Below, piece by piece: positions 42,268 to 52,787 of a stretch of 64,000 bases of DNA. The notes beneath the pieces were generated by a model that saw nothing but the letters and a program-made list of their open reading frames with translations, was not told where the DNA came from and searched no databases. The first letter of the stretch is position 1, and every line of letters starts with the position of its first letter. The stretch spans positions 186,001 through 250,000 of the forward strand of contig JAHQRK010000003.1 in the NCBI GenBank assembly GCA_019828595.1, in the 5' to 3' direction. Made by a program: the position numbers and the translations under genes. The DNA comes from Aphanomyces cochlioides. Lineage: Eukaryota; Oomycota; Saprolegniomycetes; Saprolegniales; Verrucalvaceae.

Positions 42268-44845
42268 TTAGTACACTGGAAAGCGTCGAATGGAGCCACA
42301 GTCTTCGCGAAGTCCTGGCACCGCGCCGCCGCCACTCGATGAGTACTCGGTAAAGCATGTACATTGGCCTTTGGCTCGATTGCAGAGCCCGCTAGAGGTA
42401 GTTTAGCCAAGTCGTAGTGGAAATCAACGGAGGTACCTGCCAGAACACTCGCTGTTTTCCGTCGTGCCTAGGACGGATCCCCCCGCGCCGCCTTTGTTGA
42501 TCACAAACGATGTGATTTTCGTCGCGTCCACGCCGCTCACGCGCATGGCAGGAAGGTTTCCCATCTCGGAGAGAAACAGCACCGACACGACGTTGGTGGG
42601 TGAACCAGTGGTGCAAAAAGTGGAGCCCGTGGAGAATGCAACTTGGACTTGGCTGATCGTGGACAGCGACTGAAGCGCAGTTGTGATCTATTTGATCGAT
42701 CAAGCCAAGTACATTTTGGTTTGGTTTACCTGAGAGGCAGTTGAACTCGTGGCCAACGGCACTGTCGTGGCGCCGCGGAAAGAGAGCTGGAACGTCGAAG
42801 CACTCATGGCTGTGCAAATGATCGTTTGGATCTCATTCACTTGACCCGTCGTGCGAGGATTGTCACCAGTTGGACAGAGTCTCAGCGAGCAATCGTGGCC
42901 GCCAAAGCCAGGATCGCAGTAGCAGCCTTGGACTTTATTCGAGTCCCAAGTCTACGTCAAAGTCAGCCATCCGTCGAGTAGGATGGACTCACCGATGGAT
43001 TGTTGGGCATCGAGCCGTAGAGATATGGTGTCGGATCGCCATTGAGACTCGAAAGAAGTGCCAGGCGAGCTTGACTGAGGCATTGGCCATGTCCAGAGCA
43101 TGGAGGATCACCAGTTCCTGGGCATTTCACTGATCCAGCGTGAGCAATTTGAGAGCGATAACATCATATACTTCTCTGACACGCCGCTCCTTCAAATCCT
43201 TGAGCGCAGTTGCACTGACCAGTCGCTGGATCACACACTCCAGCGTTGGAGCAGACAGCAAGGCCATGAGCGGCGTTGTTGCCCCCTGCCATGTCAAACC
43301 AAGCTAGATCTTGGGGACAAGTGCCTACGCGGAGCTATTAGTCATGCCGCAGCTTGAGGGGAGAACGTACGGACTGAGCAGTCGCCCGACGTCCAGCCGG
43401 CAAAGCACATGCAAGCGTACTGCGGGCTTCCAGAGCAATATCCATGACCACTGCATGTAACAAGGCCCTACATGACCGTGAGCAACGACAGCGACTATGT
43501 TAGCTGTACGGGGCATGATGTGATTGAACCGATGAGGCCACCGCAGTCGCCACGGTTTCCAAGACCGCCATTGCCATCGCTGGTTGTGTAGCCGTCGTAG
43601 CAAGTACAGATTCCCTAGTGGAATATAAGCACGTAGTAGAGTATGAGTGGCATCATACGCTTGTGAGATCGCAAGTGCCGCGGTTAGAGCATGGCGCATT
43701 TTCTTTTGTCCCGATTTGGAGACGCGAGACCGACAGCGCCACTGAGCCCCCGACGTTGGTATACACGAGATTGCTTGGATCTCCCACAAGCAGAGGCTGC
43801 CTACAGTCATTGCTGAGTGAAAGATCACGGGGAAGAACGAACGGGCCAAAGTTTTGGACAAATTCAACAACAATGACATTTCCCCCCGGTGGACAGGCAA
43901 AAGTGGCAGTGCTTGAGTACAAAACAAGCACTTGGGTGATGGTGGAAAGCGCCTAGGATGCGTCAGGCTACACGAGGAGCTCCAACATACATTGAGCTTG
44001 GCCGTCATGACGTCGACAAGGTCATTAAAATTGATCGGCACTGTCGTCTCGCCTCGGAAGCTCAGCGTGAAAGTGCCGCCCTGCATTGAGTCAATCCAGC
44101 GTCTTCTCACAGCGACAGACCGTCGACGAGCACGTTATACTTTGCTTTTCGTTGAACTGCTGGCCAAAGATTGCGTCGCCGGCGACTCCCGTGAGTGGAT
44201 CGTCACCAGACGGACAAACACCTGCATGCAATGTCAGATTGGAGCCGATTGAGCTGTTCGTACGCTGAGAGCAGTCTGCGCCAGTGAAGCCCTTGTGGCA
44301 AATACAGCCATAGACCATGTCGCTGTCCCAGTTCTGGTTGTACACGACCGGCGGCGGCAAGCCTTTATCCTTGCGTGCCGCCATCGACTTGATAGATCGG
44401 CATTCACCATGGTTGGAACATGCCAGGGGACACGCCACTACAGATAGCATTTCAGTCGTTGGGGAACCGAAAGATGGAGATTACAGCGGTCACAAGCCGC
44501 GCCTGTAAAGCCAGGATCGCACTGGCACAAGCCACTGGTCTCATCGCAAGTCCCGCGATCGGAGCATTCGACAATTGCATGCGCCGCATCGACGCCGTAC
44601 GCAGAGCCTGACCACGATCGACCTGCAGGGCATGAACCTATGGCGTGGTCAATGGACCATTCTGTCGGGAAGGACGTACGTCGTGAGCAATCTGCGCCGG
44701 TGAAACCCGTGAAACATTGACAAATGCAGCCATTTCCAACGACAGTGCACTTCCCCTTGCCTGAACAGTCATTGTTGCAGCAACCACCAGCTACAGTCGA
44801 CGCCAGCAAGGCCACGAGAAGCCCGAGATATGGAAGCGATCGCAT
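42268..44845 (-). CDS. Secreted multi-EGF-like protein with a duplicated beta-rich module, 13 exons
   Basis: Exons (minus): 44845-44680, 44637-44485, 44437-44264, 44221-44121, 44080-43991, 43952-43659, 43614-43510, 43467-43371, 43324-43172, 43129-42993, 42951-42730, 42687-42437, 42391-42268; 688 residues, introns 38-47 bases. A signal peptide (SLPYLGLLVALLASTVAGG) is followed by many EGF-like units of the C-x-G-x-G-x-C and C-x-C-x-x-G-F-x-G-x-x-C type (CICQCFTGFTGADC, CNCAQGFEGAAC). Two copies of a module of about 130-150 residues occur: CPSGDDPLTG with FTLSFRGETTVPI in the first and CPTGDNPRTTG with FQLSFRGATTVPL in the second, each followed by ST-I-x-Q-V strands and closed by an EN-x-x-CS Cys unit. 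No membrane segment or GPI signal at the C-terminus. Probably extracellular or cell-surface-associated; partner unknown. Exon continuity through all 13 exons in one reading phase supports the model. Confidence 0.85.
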
Positions 44846-44904
44846 TTTCCGTCAAGTGACAAGATGCTAATTATAAACTCCACATTCGTTACATCGATTC
44901 ACGT

Positions 44905-47153
44905 CTAGACGATCGTAAACTCGGATATACCCATTTGCACCACTGCGGTCATTGCCTCTGTCATCAATGCCTTCGTGGGGTACAATGGCAAGTCGATTCG
45001 GTTGAAACATGCGTGAGCTCGAGGCAAAATTCCGCGCTCGTATGGAATAGCCTTGACGGAAAATGGACAAAGTCGACCGTCGTAACTTGTAAGACCCTTG
45101 AACCCTACAACAAATGTGTTACCAGAGATCATAATTCGACTGGAAATACCTTGGACAGGCACCCGCGACGACCCCGTTGCAAATTGAAGGAATTTCGCGC
45201 GGTCTTGGAACGACATGTGAGTTAGAATATCCCAAAACCATTCCATCTTGTCTTCATGACCGCCCCCGTCTCGAAGAGTGCTCGACGAAGCTGTGAACTG
45301 CTTCCAGTCATCCATGTCGATTTCCGTGACGCCGCATAACACCAGTTCGAGCTCTTTGTGGTCAAACATCATGAGGTAGTGCTGCGGCAGGATCTAGAAA
45401 AGATTACTCTCAACAAAGTGCACAATCCAAGAAAGTTTACCTCAAACAATCCCGTCAGCAGACTTTGTAGTTGTGGTTGAATTCGACCAAAGAGCAGGTA
45501 TTGCAGCATGCGCTCGACGTATTCAGCTTGGTTAGTTTTAGTGACCATGATGTTGTTGCCATTGGGAACGAGTTCCACGACTTCGCCCGACGGAAGCGTG
45601 ACGCTGAAATCCAAGCAAAGATTTTCGACATCAGGAGTTGTCGAGATAAATTGAAGACTTTGATAGATCTGCTTGTCCATGTAGAGCATGTCGGTCATCG
45701 AGATAGGCGTTCCAAGAATCATCTTAAATAGCGGGGCACAAAAATGAAAGGGCAAGACCTGTTCGTCCAGCACAGATCGAGCCAAAAGCCGTCCGATCGC
45801 TCGATACATCCGTAGATGCGTTGGAGACGTGGACATTGGATTGATTGTGTAGTCATAGGAGTCAGTCGAGACGAAGAGGCCCGCAGAGGGCTCAAACACG
45901 GCTTGGGTTAAAATCGTATACCTACACAAAGTTCACAATGACAACAGCGACACAGTCAATACCATTCACGCTGCAATCCACCAGCATCTACACCAAGTTC
46001 CCCAATCAATTCAATACGAGTTCGTGTGCACAGATGGAGAGGACCCAAAATCTGAAGAACTCCAATCGACTCTTCAAAGATCTTCTCGCGGTACACTTTG
46101 AATTTAGAGTACCCGAATGCAATGTTGGATTTCAGGAGGGAGAGCAATGCCAAGTATTTTGTCGAGAAAGGTTCCTTCGTGATGTGTTCCAAGTGCTGGA
46201 CAAGCCATTCGGGAAGATTTGTCGCCATAAGAGTCCTACTGGCGCTGTCTTTCGACAAGGGAGTGAATGCTAGTTCGATTTGCAAAGGTTGCTTTGACAC
46301 GCCCACGCTGACAGCGGAGGCTTCTTCCTCGCGCGACATTCTCAACTCGAGAACTTCTTCCTCTTTCGATTTGCTATGCTCCGTCGCCGATTGACTCAAC
46401 GTTGGATCGTCCACTACGACTTCGACGTGGTCTTCTTGACGCTCTCCATATAGACATTCTTCCTCAACAGAAGGCAAGGTGGACGTCACAACAAAGAAAA
46501 CATCACGACTTGTTGCATGTTGGGCATCTTGCTTCCAATCAATTCGACCTGTCGATTCATTCACGGTGCGCACCCACTGCTTCCTTGTTCTACTCAATCG
46601 ATTCTTTAATCCACTCAAAGAAAAATTGGCCGCACCTCGCCCCCAGTTGCAATGGTGTAAAGTTCTTTGGATGAACGAACTCGGGTCCTTCTTCCGTCTC
46701 CGATACGACAATACCTAATCCAAATATAAGCACGTCTTCTTTTCAAGGAAGCACCTTGTTTTGTTTCACAGAGGGCACATGCATGACTTTCTGGAATATT
46801 GCCAAACGCGCAAACGCCACACGGCCACTTCTTCACTTCGGACATCCTACACAATCCATATCACACTTGTCGATCCATAGCACTATTCCATACAATTCTT
46901 CAATGTCATTGCGATTGAGACCGTAGAGCGCACCGAGGAAACTACATGGGAAGAGATGCATGAGACAACAAATCCAAGAGAGCATAGCAACATACTCTTC
47001 TTCCAGCAACGGGCGATTGTAGTACGCCGCCATATCCATCCTCATTCCAGGCATCGGCTTTTGCGACATTATCATCCGAACCAGCCCAAAGATTGTGAAG
47101 GCAAGCAGAATCACGACAATCGAGAGCGCGATCACGAAGTCTTGGTTCATCAT
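44905..47153 (-). CDS. Membrane-anchored HECT E3 ubiquitin ligase with RanBP2 zinc finger
   Basis: Seven exons (47153-46996, 46941-46894, 46846-46755, 46714-46636, 46589-45963, 45921-45441, 45393-44905), 657 residues; introns of 54, 47, 40, 46, 41 and 47 bases. Order: a transmembrane helix at residues 6-28 (FVIALSIVVILLAFTIFGLV), a RanBP2-type finger (WPCGVCAFGN with CALC) near 76-95, an acidic linker, then a HECT domain from about 320 (GRLLARSVLDEQVLPFHF, LVPNGNNIMVT, YLLFGRIQ). The catalytic Cys lies in RAHACFNRIDLPLYP near 622. The HECT lobe takes ubiquitin from an E2 onto this Cys and passes it to a substrate; RanBP2 fingers often bind ubiquitin or RNA. A start at ATG 46845 without the membrane helix is possible, but the intron 46893-46847 joins the helix exon to the finger in frame. 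The membrane involved is unknown. Confidence 0.85.
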
Positions 47154-47767
47154 CTTGTTTGCCAGTGCAGCCCACTTGGAAGTCACAGCTTCCGCTTATC
47201 CGGATGACTCAGACTTGGTCGACCAATCACATCGTCGCATGCTTCAACTTAACGACTTTTGCAAAGTGCACTTTACACTTTACAGTAAAGTCTTTCTGAC
47301 CTTCATATCAAAGTGCAAAGAAGCCGTCAACACGCTACCGCTTCCATAGACTTTGACGAGCGTTGGATGGAGGAATCCCGCCATGCACGAGGAGGACAAC
47401 AACCGTTGCAACATTTCATAGGATGTGAGTGGTAGAAACATGGGTGCAACTTGGAGCGAAGACATGTGAATTCCTTGGAATGGAATTCCTCATTGGCCGT
47501 AATAATTGACATCAAAGGTGCGACATAAGATGACTTGTTGTCAGAAAACGTAAATCGGTGGATTTACACAAGATTATCATCCAATTAGAGTGCCATGAGT
47601 TGGACGATGTGTTGAGATTGGGCAGAAATAGTTAATTTGGAAAGATCACTACATGAAGCCAAGGCATACTTTCTGCACGCAGCTAGCTGCGCAGTGCTTC
47701 TCTGGATATGATTGATGTTGAACGATCCAGAGAAGCACGCATGTAGAGTAAGCGGCTTTTGGTTCCG
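47154..47767. other. Intergenic region with one strong hairpin
   Basis: Upstream region of the HECT ligase gene. Apart from the inverted repeat at 47694-47738, nothing recognisable is seen. Confidence 0.4.
47694..47738. repeat. Perfect 14-base inverted repeat (hairpin)
   Basis: GTGCTTCTCTGGAT (47694-47707) and ATCCAGAGAAGCAC (47725-47738) are fully complementary, with a 17-base loop. It lies about 30 bases beyond the stop codon of the small minus-strand frame at 47768-48164, so it could be a 3' processing or RNA stability element of that gene. It might also be a transposon footprint. Confidence 0.6.
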
Positions 47768-48164
47768 CTAAAGGAACAATGTATTGATTGCGAGTAGAAT
47801 GGAAGGGCACACTGGCGACTCAACTCCTGTTTGGAGATGTGTGGCGTATCCCAACATGTACAGTAATGTAATTAAAAAAACAGAAGCAGCACAAACTAAA
47901 AAAAACATGTCCTTCCATAATCTACATGCACGACACATCTCTGGAACAGAAAGAAAATGGTCAAGCTCTGGAGTTAAAGATGGCACAACGTTCACCAGTC
48001 GATAAGTTTAATGTAGTACCATCTTTAGCCTCAGAGCTCGGCCGAAGGAGGTTGCCATGCTGGTCAAGACTATCCACTTTTACCTGTTCACAATTCGATG
48101 CATAGCCTTTGAGCACAGGCTCCTGCTTCGGTTTTTGCTTGCTTCGCAGTGCAACATCGATCAT
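47768..48164 (-). CDS. Small hypothetical membrane protein
   Basis: ATG 48164 opens a frame that, with removal of a 55-base GT-AG intron (47995-47941), gives 113 residues (exons 48164-47996 and 47940-47768). The N-terminal half is polar. The C-terminal half has a CRAC-LW start and one hydrophobic helix (MFFLVCAASVFLITLLYML). No family recognised. The unspliced alternatives are shorter and lack an ATG. Support is only frame continuity and the membrane-like helix, so this may not be a gene. Confidence 0.35.
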
Positions 48165-48448
48165 AATTGGGGAGATTTTTGTAAACTCTGATGTTTGATT
48201 GGCTCTCCTTCCAGTAAATGCGTTTTCTCTGCGGCTCTCTCCGAAGAAAATTTATTAAATTTCATACAAATATTCATACTGTTTTGAATAATAATGTGAT
48301 ATAAACGATTAACTTATCGAAATTGTAAATCATTTGATTTACTCGAGAGTATAATTTCCTCTATATGATTTACAAAATCTTGATTAACGTAAACCCTCAG
48401 TCGTGGCCGAAATTTTCAGTCATGGCCGATTTCCATTATCGATTATTA

Positions 48449-49030
48449 GGGCATCTCCACGCGTGTAACAGTAAAAGGGTCAGTAAAATCTGTTTTACAG
48501 TCGCGACTTTGAAAAATTTCCTGCGACTGTAAATGAATCTTCCCCACAAAAAAAAGTATGTATAATTACTCCTCATAATTCGTTGTTATACAACCCCGCT
48601 CTTTGGCTAGTCCCAGTACAGGCATCGTGGGATACGTTAAGCCAAGCTCGAACAAGACCTTTTTCTACATGCGTGCTGAAGCTCTTCCCTTTCTTTCCCC
48701 TTCCTTCGTCACCATGACAGTTGAACTGAAAGTCATCGGTCGTTAGTGTCTTGGTGACTTGTGATTTTCATTTCAACAATCAACTGCTTCTTAGACCTCT
48801 CTGCTCATCACTATTGGACAGTTTCTTCTATTTTCTACCAATTCTTTAGCTGATAATTTACCGTCGCTGCATTTTTCGACACAATACCGGTCTGTTTTTG
48901 TGTCAAATGGTCCAAATTTACTGTCGACGGCATCCTGTTTTGTGTACAGTCGACTGGTGGGGCAACTGTATAATTAGTGTATAAATTTTGACAGAATTTT
49001 TGTGTATACTGTCGTCTGGTGGAGATGCCC
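48449..49030. mobile_element. PIF/Harbinger-type MITE (582 bases)
   Basis: Ends GGGCATCTCCAC and GTGGAGATGCCC are perfect 12-base inverted repeats, flanked by the direct repeat TTA (48446-48448 and 49031-49033). This TWA duplication and GGG start match PIF/Harbinger elements, like the shorter MITE at 13653. Further inverted words occur inside (for example TACAGTCG and CGACTGTA-like runs). No transposase frame, so it depends on a helper elsewhere. Confidence 0.82.
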
Positions 49031-49667
49031 TTATTGGTAGAAATACTTCGTTGAGCAAGTCATGAGAACTGAAGAGCTTATATAAACTCGAATACTTGAT
49101 ATTTTCACTGTTCTGTGGATGGAGCGCGTCGGTCAACTTGTCAAGACTTCTCTGGAGCTTGCCCACAAGTTGTGGTCAAGTAAAGTCAAAGTTAGGTTGA
49201 TATCGAAGGAAACATCACACTTGTTTCACGAGGAGAGATGAAATTGTGTTTCTCTATACATTAATATCCTGTTATCATATATATTTTAAAGCCACTTTGG
49301 ATCAGATAAAGTATGTCACATAGTTCATACAAATATCAAGATAAACTTTCGGCCACGACCGATAATACTTGAACTTTTTATGCCCCATCAATTTAACTTC
49401 GCCGAAAGCACTCCTTGCAGAACAAATATATTCTGATAATTTGTACGTATTTGTCTTTTCATGCTCATTTCAACTGTACTTTCCAATTTTCTTGATTCGT
49501 TTTGTATCAGAAGGAATCTCAACTTTTCGTGAGCCAAAGAATTTTCGGCCACGAAAATCCCAGGAGACACCAATCTGCATGACAACTCTCCTACGGTAGG
49601 TGGTCCTCGTGATTGTTCCGAGCAATTGGTTCGAGACAAGGAATGGGTTTTCTTGTGTACAGGTAGA
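49031..49667. other. AT-rich intergenic region with repeated TCGGCCACGA motif
   Basis: The 10-mer TCGGCCACGA occurs at 49349-49358 and 49546-49555. Its reverse complement occurs at 48401-48410, on the other side of the MITE, with a one-base variant near 48420. These may be ends of an older element into which the MITE inserted. No gene is seen. Confidence 0.4.
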
Positions 49668-52600
49668 CTAAATAGTTCGAAGAATACTGTTGCCGGAGAG
49701 AACGCGGCGGCGATAAAAGAGCACGTACGCGGCATTTGTCACGACATTCGCGGGGGGAATTTCGCTCACGATTTCGTCGTCGAAATTGAGCCATAGATGA
49801 GAGGGTGCCACGACTTGAGGATGCAATCCTTTGGGGGGATTTATGTCGTACCGACAGTAGGCAGTGTAATGACCTTCGCTCAATCCTCCCGTGTGATTGA
49901 CCACTGCGTACAAATCGTAGAGACAGCTATTGGGATCCTCCATCGGAGCTCCAATGTACGGCTTTAAATCCAAACCTTCCAGGGGGAATTGCACGAGTTC
50001 CTGCATCTTGTTGTGTTGGACCATTGAGTAATGAAATCGCTTGAGGTGTATCATGACAACGTCAGGGGCTCTCCAAATATCCATTTGCCTCGTCCCGCCG
50101 TTTGTTGCTTGACATGAATCGCACTTCCAGCAATCGTCTGTGATCTCTTCTTTCTTCATAAAGTTGGATAAACACAAGTCCAACGTGATGGTGGTTCTCG
50201 GCGCGGGTGTCAATATCGACTGAATGTCATCGTGCCGTCGAATGAATTCATCGCTCGTCCAGTCCAGGACTAAAATTTGTGGAGGCATGTAATACGTCAA
50301 GAGAGCGTCGTCCGAGCTTGGAATGATCACTCCCTTCGAGCTACCCACTTCAGACAACTGCATTCCACGAACGCTGTACGAACTAGGGGGAAATTCGAGA
50401 TATTTTTGAAGTTGTGCGTCCATGTACGAGTGCATTTCCTTGCAAGAGATTTCAGAGTCCACCGACAGGACAAACGGCAATCCTATCAGTTGATTTCCAT
50501 TGATCCGATGGACAACTTGAATGTCGACGATAGACAAGGTGCCTTGATTCGTATACTTTCGTTCAAAGCAGCACAGGATGGCTTTCTCAAAATCGCAAAT
50601 GAGTGTGTCCACAGGAAGAAGTCTTGCAAATCGATGGCTCTGCACATGGATAAGTCGCAGGCGGTCAGCGCGGAGCTGCATCTGCTCGGCAAGCGAGTCA
50701 AGCACCATTTTAGCATTACCTTCGGAACTTTTTAGCACAACTTCACAAAGGCGAGGTGGTGCTTCCAAAGGATGAACCCAAACTCGAAGAACACACTGCG
50801 CACTCAATTGTGCGATGGGGAGGCTCAAAAACAAGCTTGGTTCAAACTGGACGCGGCGATGGGCGCACTGGTTGCATGTGGTTTGACTCCTCAAAAGACC
50901 GTGGAAGACATCCACCACGACAGATTGGTTCTGGAGTAGATGTCGTGCCCATGCTTCATGTCCTAATTGAACATCGTTCTGTGCCGACTGGAGCTTTGGA
51001 GTCGTTTGCGTTTGGGGATGGTTCAGGTCTTCATGAATCGCATCGAGTAGAGACGCAATATATTCGTGTCCATCATGTTGATCAAAGCCGTCAAATTGCG
51101 GTTTGCATTTGGAAAAGACTTTGCGAAAATCATTTGGCGACACAATTGTCATGCACGTGTTTCGGTTTGCCCACAGTTGCGCCATGATGCCACCAAACGC
51201 GTGTACAATCTTGCCTTTGGTGCCAAACTTGTTGTTGCGGCAAATATGCTTGGTGTACAGTTTTTGGAGAAAGTATGATCGCCATATCGACGTCGCAGAC
51301 AAGCACTGAAGCGCACAATTCAAGAAGCACGTATTACCCAAGTTCAAAAGCCCCACAGCGCCAACAAAACCAGGGTTGAGTCGAGTCGGAGTGTTCCAGT
51401 ACTTGGATGGATTTGTTCGACTGTACCGTGGCTGGAGCTTTCCTGAATCTTGGTGAATCCATTCGTCGTAGATGGAAGAAAAGCCCGTGAAGTGAATACA
51501 CACTCGATTGGTTTCAAGCGTGCTAATTCGTTGGACGATACCACAGCGCCAAACTCGCTCACAGTCATAAGCGTCGACGGCGTCTCCTATCTTCAATGGC
51601 CGAAAGTCACGAGGGGATTTCAATTGCGGCCGTGGCCATTCGTACGACGACGTTTGCATTTCAATCAGCGCATATTCCAGAAGCTTCTCTGGTTCATTCC
51701 AGAGCGTCCAGTCTTCCTCTGGAGATTTCCGATGCCATAGCCGAAGCCTTGTTGGAGCCATGTCCAACTCAAACATCAAAGCAAGCGACGAGAGCAGAGC
51801 ATTAGCTGGTATCGGCTGGCAAATGTTTACAAGTCGATGCTGAGGACTAGGCCTTCCATCGCGCTCGGCCAGAAAAACATTGACAACATCTGCTGCTCCA
51901 GACGTAGCGTGAAATGGAATTGCTGGACCTCCTCCGTACAAGGTCAATAGTGCCGCCCATGAAGCGGCGGTCACCACGACGTAATCCTGATTCGCTTGTA
52001 GATGTGGCTTGAGTTGATCGTGCTCGAGGAGATCCAGATTGTAGATGGACGAAGGTCGCGCAGCAACACAATTGAATGTGCCTTCGTGGGAAGTAACATA
52101 AGAAAGCCATTGATTCCACCAAGCTGTGGACACGACAAAACCATCGGTCGTGTCGGATAGTTGAATCATCGCCTTCTCTTCGTCCCGTGATGGAAAGATA
52201 TCAAAGATCGACAGAAGTGGAGATAGCAATCCCAGGGAGAATAACTTTGTGAATTCATGGAGCGTCATTGAATCGCAAGGTATATCCGCTTGAGGGCCAA
52301 TGTTGTCGAGCAATGTCTTGCATTCCTTCTTGGACATGACGTCTTTCTTTTTGAACAACCCAAAGGACGAAGTTGCTGAGAACCATGCAAAGATAAAGTC
52401 ATAGGGATTGGTGTACATCGACGAAATGACACGGAGGCATGTGCGGACATCTGCAGGTTGAAACATCTTCCACGACGCTTGCGCTTGTGCGTGTCCAACT
52501 CGCTGCAATCCTGGAAACAGTCGCAAATACGCACTGTAATCTAACCGTGTCTTTTGACTGTCAGACTTGGCAAACCACTGTCGACGCCGCGGCGAGCTCG

Positions 52601-52787
52601 ACGACGTTGCATCGAGTGCTCGAACGAAGCGCGCGTGAAAGTAACGGACTGCAATGCACTTCAACTGGGTCGATTCGGCAGCCCACTCTTCCAGAACGGA
52701 TGTGTTGGAGAGAAAGACCGCCGATGCAATGGATTTTCTCGCCTCGTCTTCGACTGGACTCTCGCTAAGCCGTTCGTTGTTGCTCAT
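49668..52787 (-). CDS. Ubiquitin-specific protease (USP), USP32/USP4-like architecture
   Basis: A single exon of 1039 residues from ATG 52787. The N-terminal 200 residues are helical and EF-hand-like in layout (ECKTLLDNIG, TLHEFTKLFSLG), as in USP32. A DUSP-like region (STAWWNQWLSYVT), a ubiquitin-like stretch and a Tudor/chromo-like barrel (KIGDAVDAYDCERVWRCGIV) follow. The catalytic core starts with the Cys box GLLNLGNTCFLNCALQCL near residue 482 and ends with the His box GLSEGHYTAYCRY near 969 and HLWLNFDDEIV, which carries the third catalytic residue. A zinc-binding C-x2-C pair (CWKCDSCQATNG) sits between. It removes ubiquitin from proteins as a cysteine protease. All catalytic residues are present. 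It lies 2.5 kb upstream of a ubiquitin ligase on the same strand. Confidence 0.93.
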   Translation of the reverse strand: MSNNERLSESPVEDEARKSIASAVFLSNTSVLEEWAAESTQLKCIAVRYFHARFVRALDATSSSSPRRRQWFAKSDSQKTRLDYSAYLRLFPGLQRVGHAQAQASWKMFQPADVRTCLRVISSMYTNPYDFIFAWFSATSSFGLFKKKDVMSKKECKTLLDNIGPQADIPCDSMTLHEFTKLFSLGLLSPLLSIFDIFPSRDEEKAMIQLSDTTDGFVVSTAWWNQWLSYVTSHEGTFNCVAARPSSIYNLDLLEHDQLKPHLQANQDYVVVTAASWAALLTLYGGGPAIPFHATSGAADVVNVFLAERDGRPSPQHRLVNICQPIPANALLSSLALMFELDMAPTRLRLWHRKSPEEDWTLWNEPEKLLEYALIEMQTSSYEWPRPQLKSPRDFRPLKIGDAVDAYDCERVWRCGIVQRISTLETNRVCIHFTGFSSIYDEWIHQDSGKLQPRYSRTNPSKYWNTPTRLNPGFVGAVGLLNLGNTCFLNCALQCLSATSIWRSYFLQKLYTKHICRNNKFGTKGKIVHAFGGIMAQLWANRNTCMTIVSPNDFRKVFSKCKPQFDGFDQHDGHEYIASLLDAIHEDLNHPQTQTTPKLQSAQNDVQLGHEAWARHLLQNQSVVVDVFHGLLRSQTTCNQCAHRRVQFEPSLFLSLPIAQLSAQCVLRVWVHPLEAPPRLCEVVLKSSEGNAKMVLDSLAEQMQLRADRLRLIHVQSHRFARLLPVDTLICDFEKAILCCFERKYTNQGTLSIVDIQVVHRINGNQLIGLPFVLSVDSEISCKEMHSYMDAQLQKYLEFPPSSYSVRGMQLSEVGSSKGVIIPSSDDALLTYYMPPQILVLDWTSDEFIRRHDDIQSILTPAPRTTITLDLCLSNFMKKEEITDDCWKCDSCQATNGGTRQMDIWRAPDVVMIHLKRFHYSMVQHNKMQELVQFPLEGLDLKPYIGAPMEDPNSCLYDLYAVVNHTGGLSEGHYTAYCRYDINPPKGLHPQVVAPSHLWLNFDDEIVSEIPPANVVTNAAYVLFYRRRVLSGNSILRTI

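Noticed and set aside
46833..47186. Separate small membrane protein upstream of the HECT gene
   Set aside because: A 47-base GT-AG intron (46847-46893) joins the membrane exon to the zinc-finger exon in frame, so one gene is the simpler reading.
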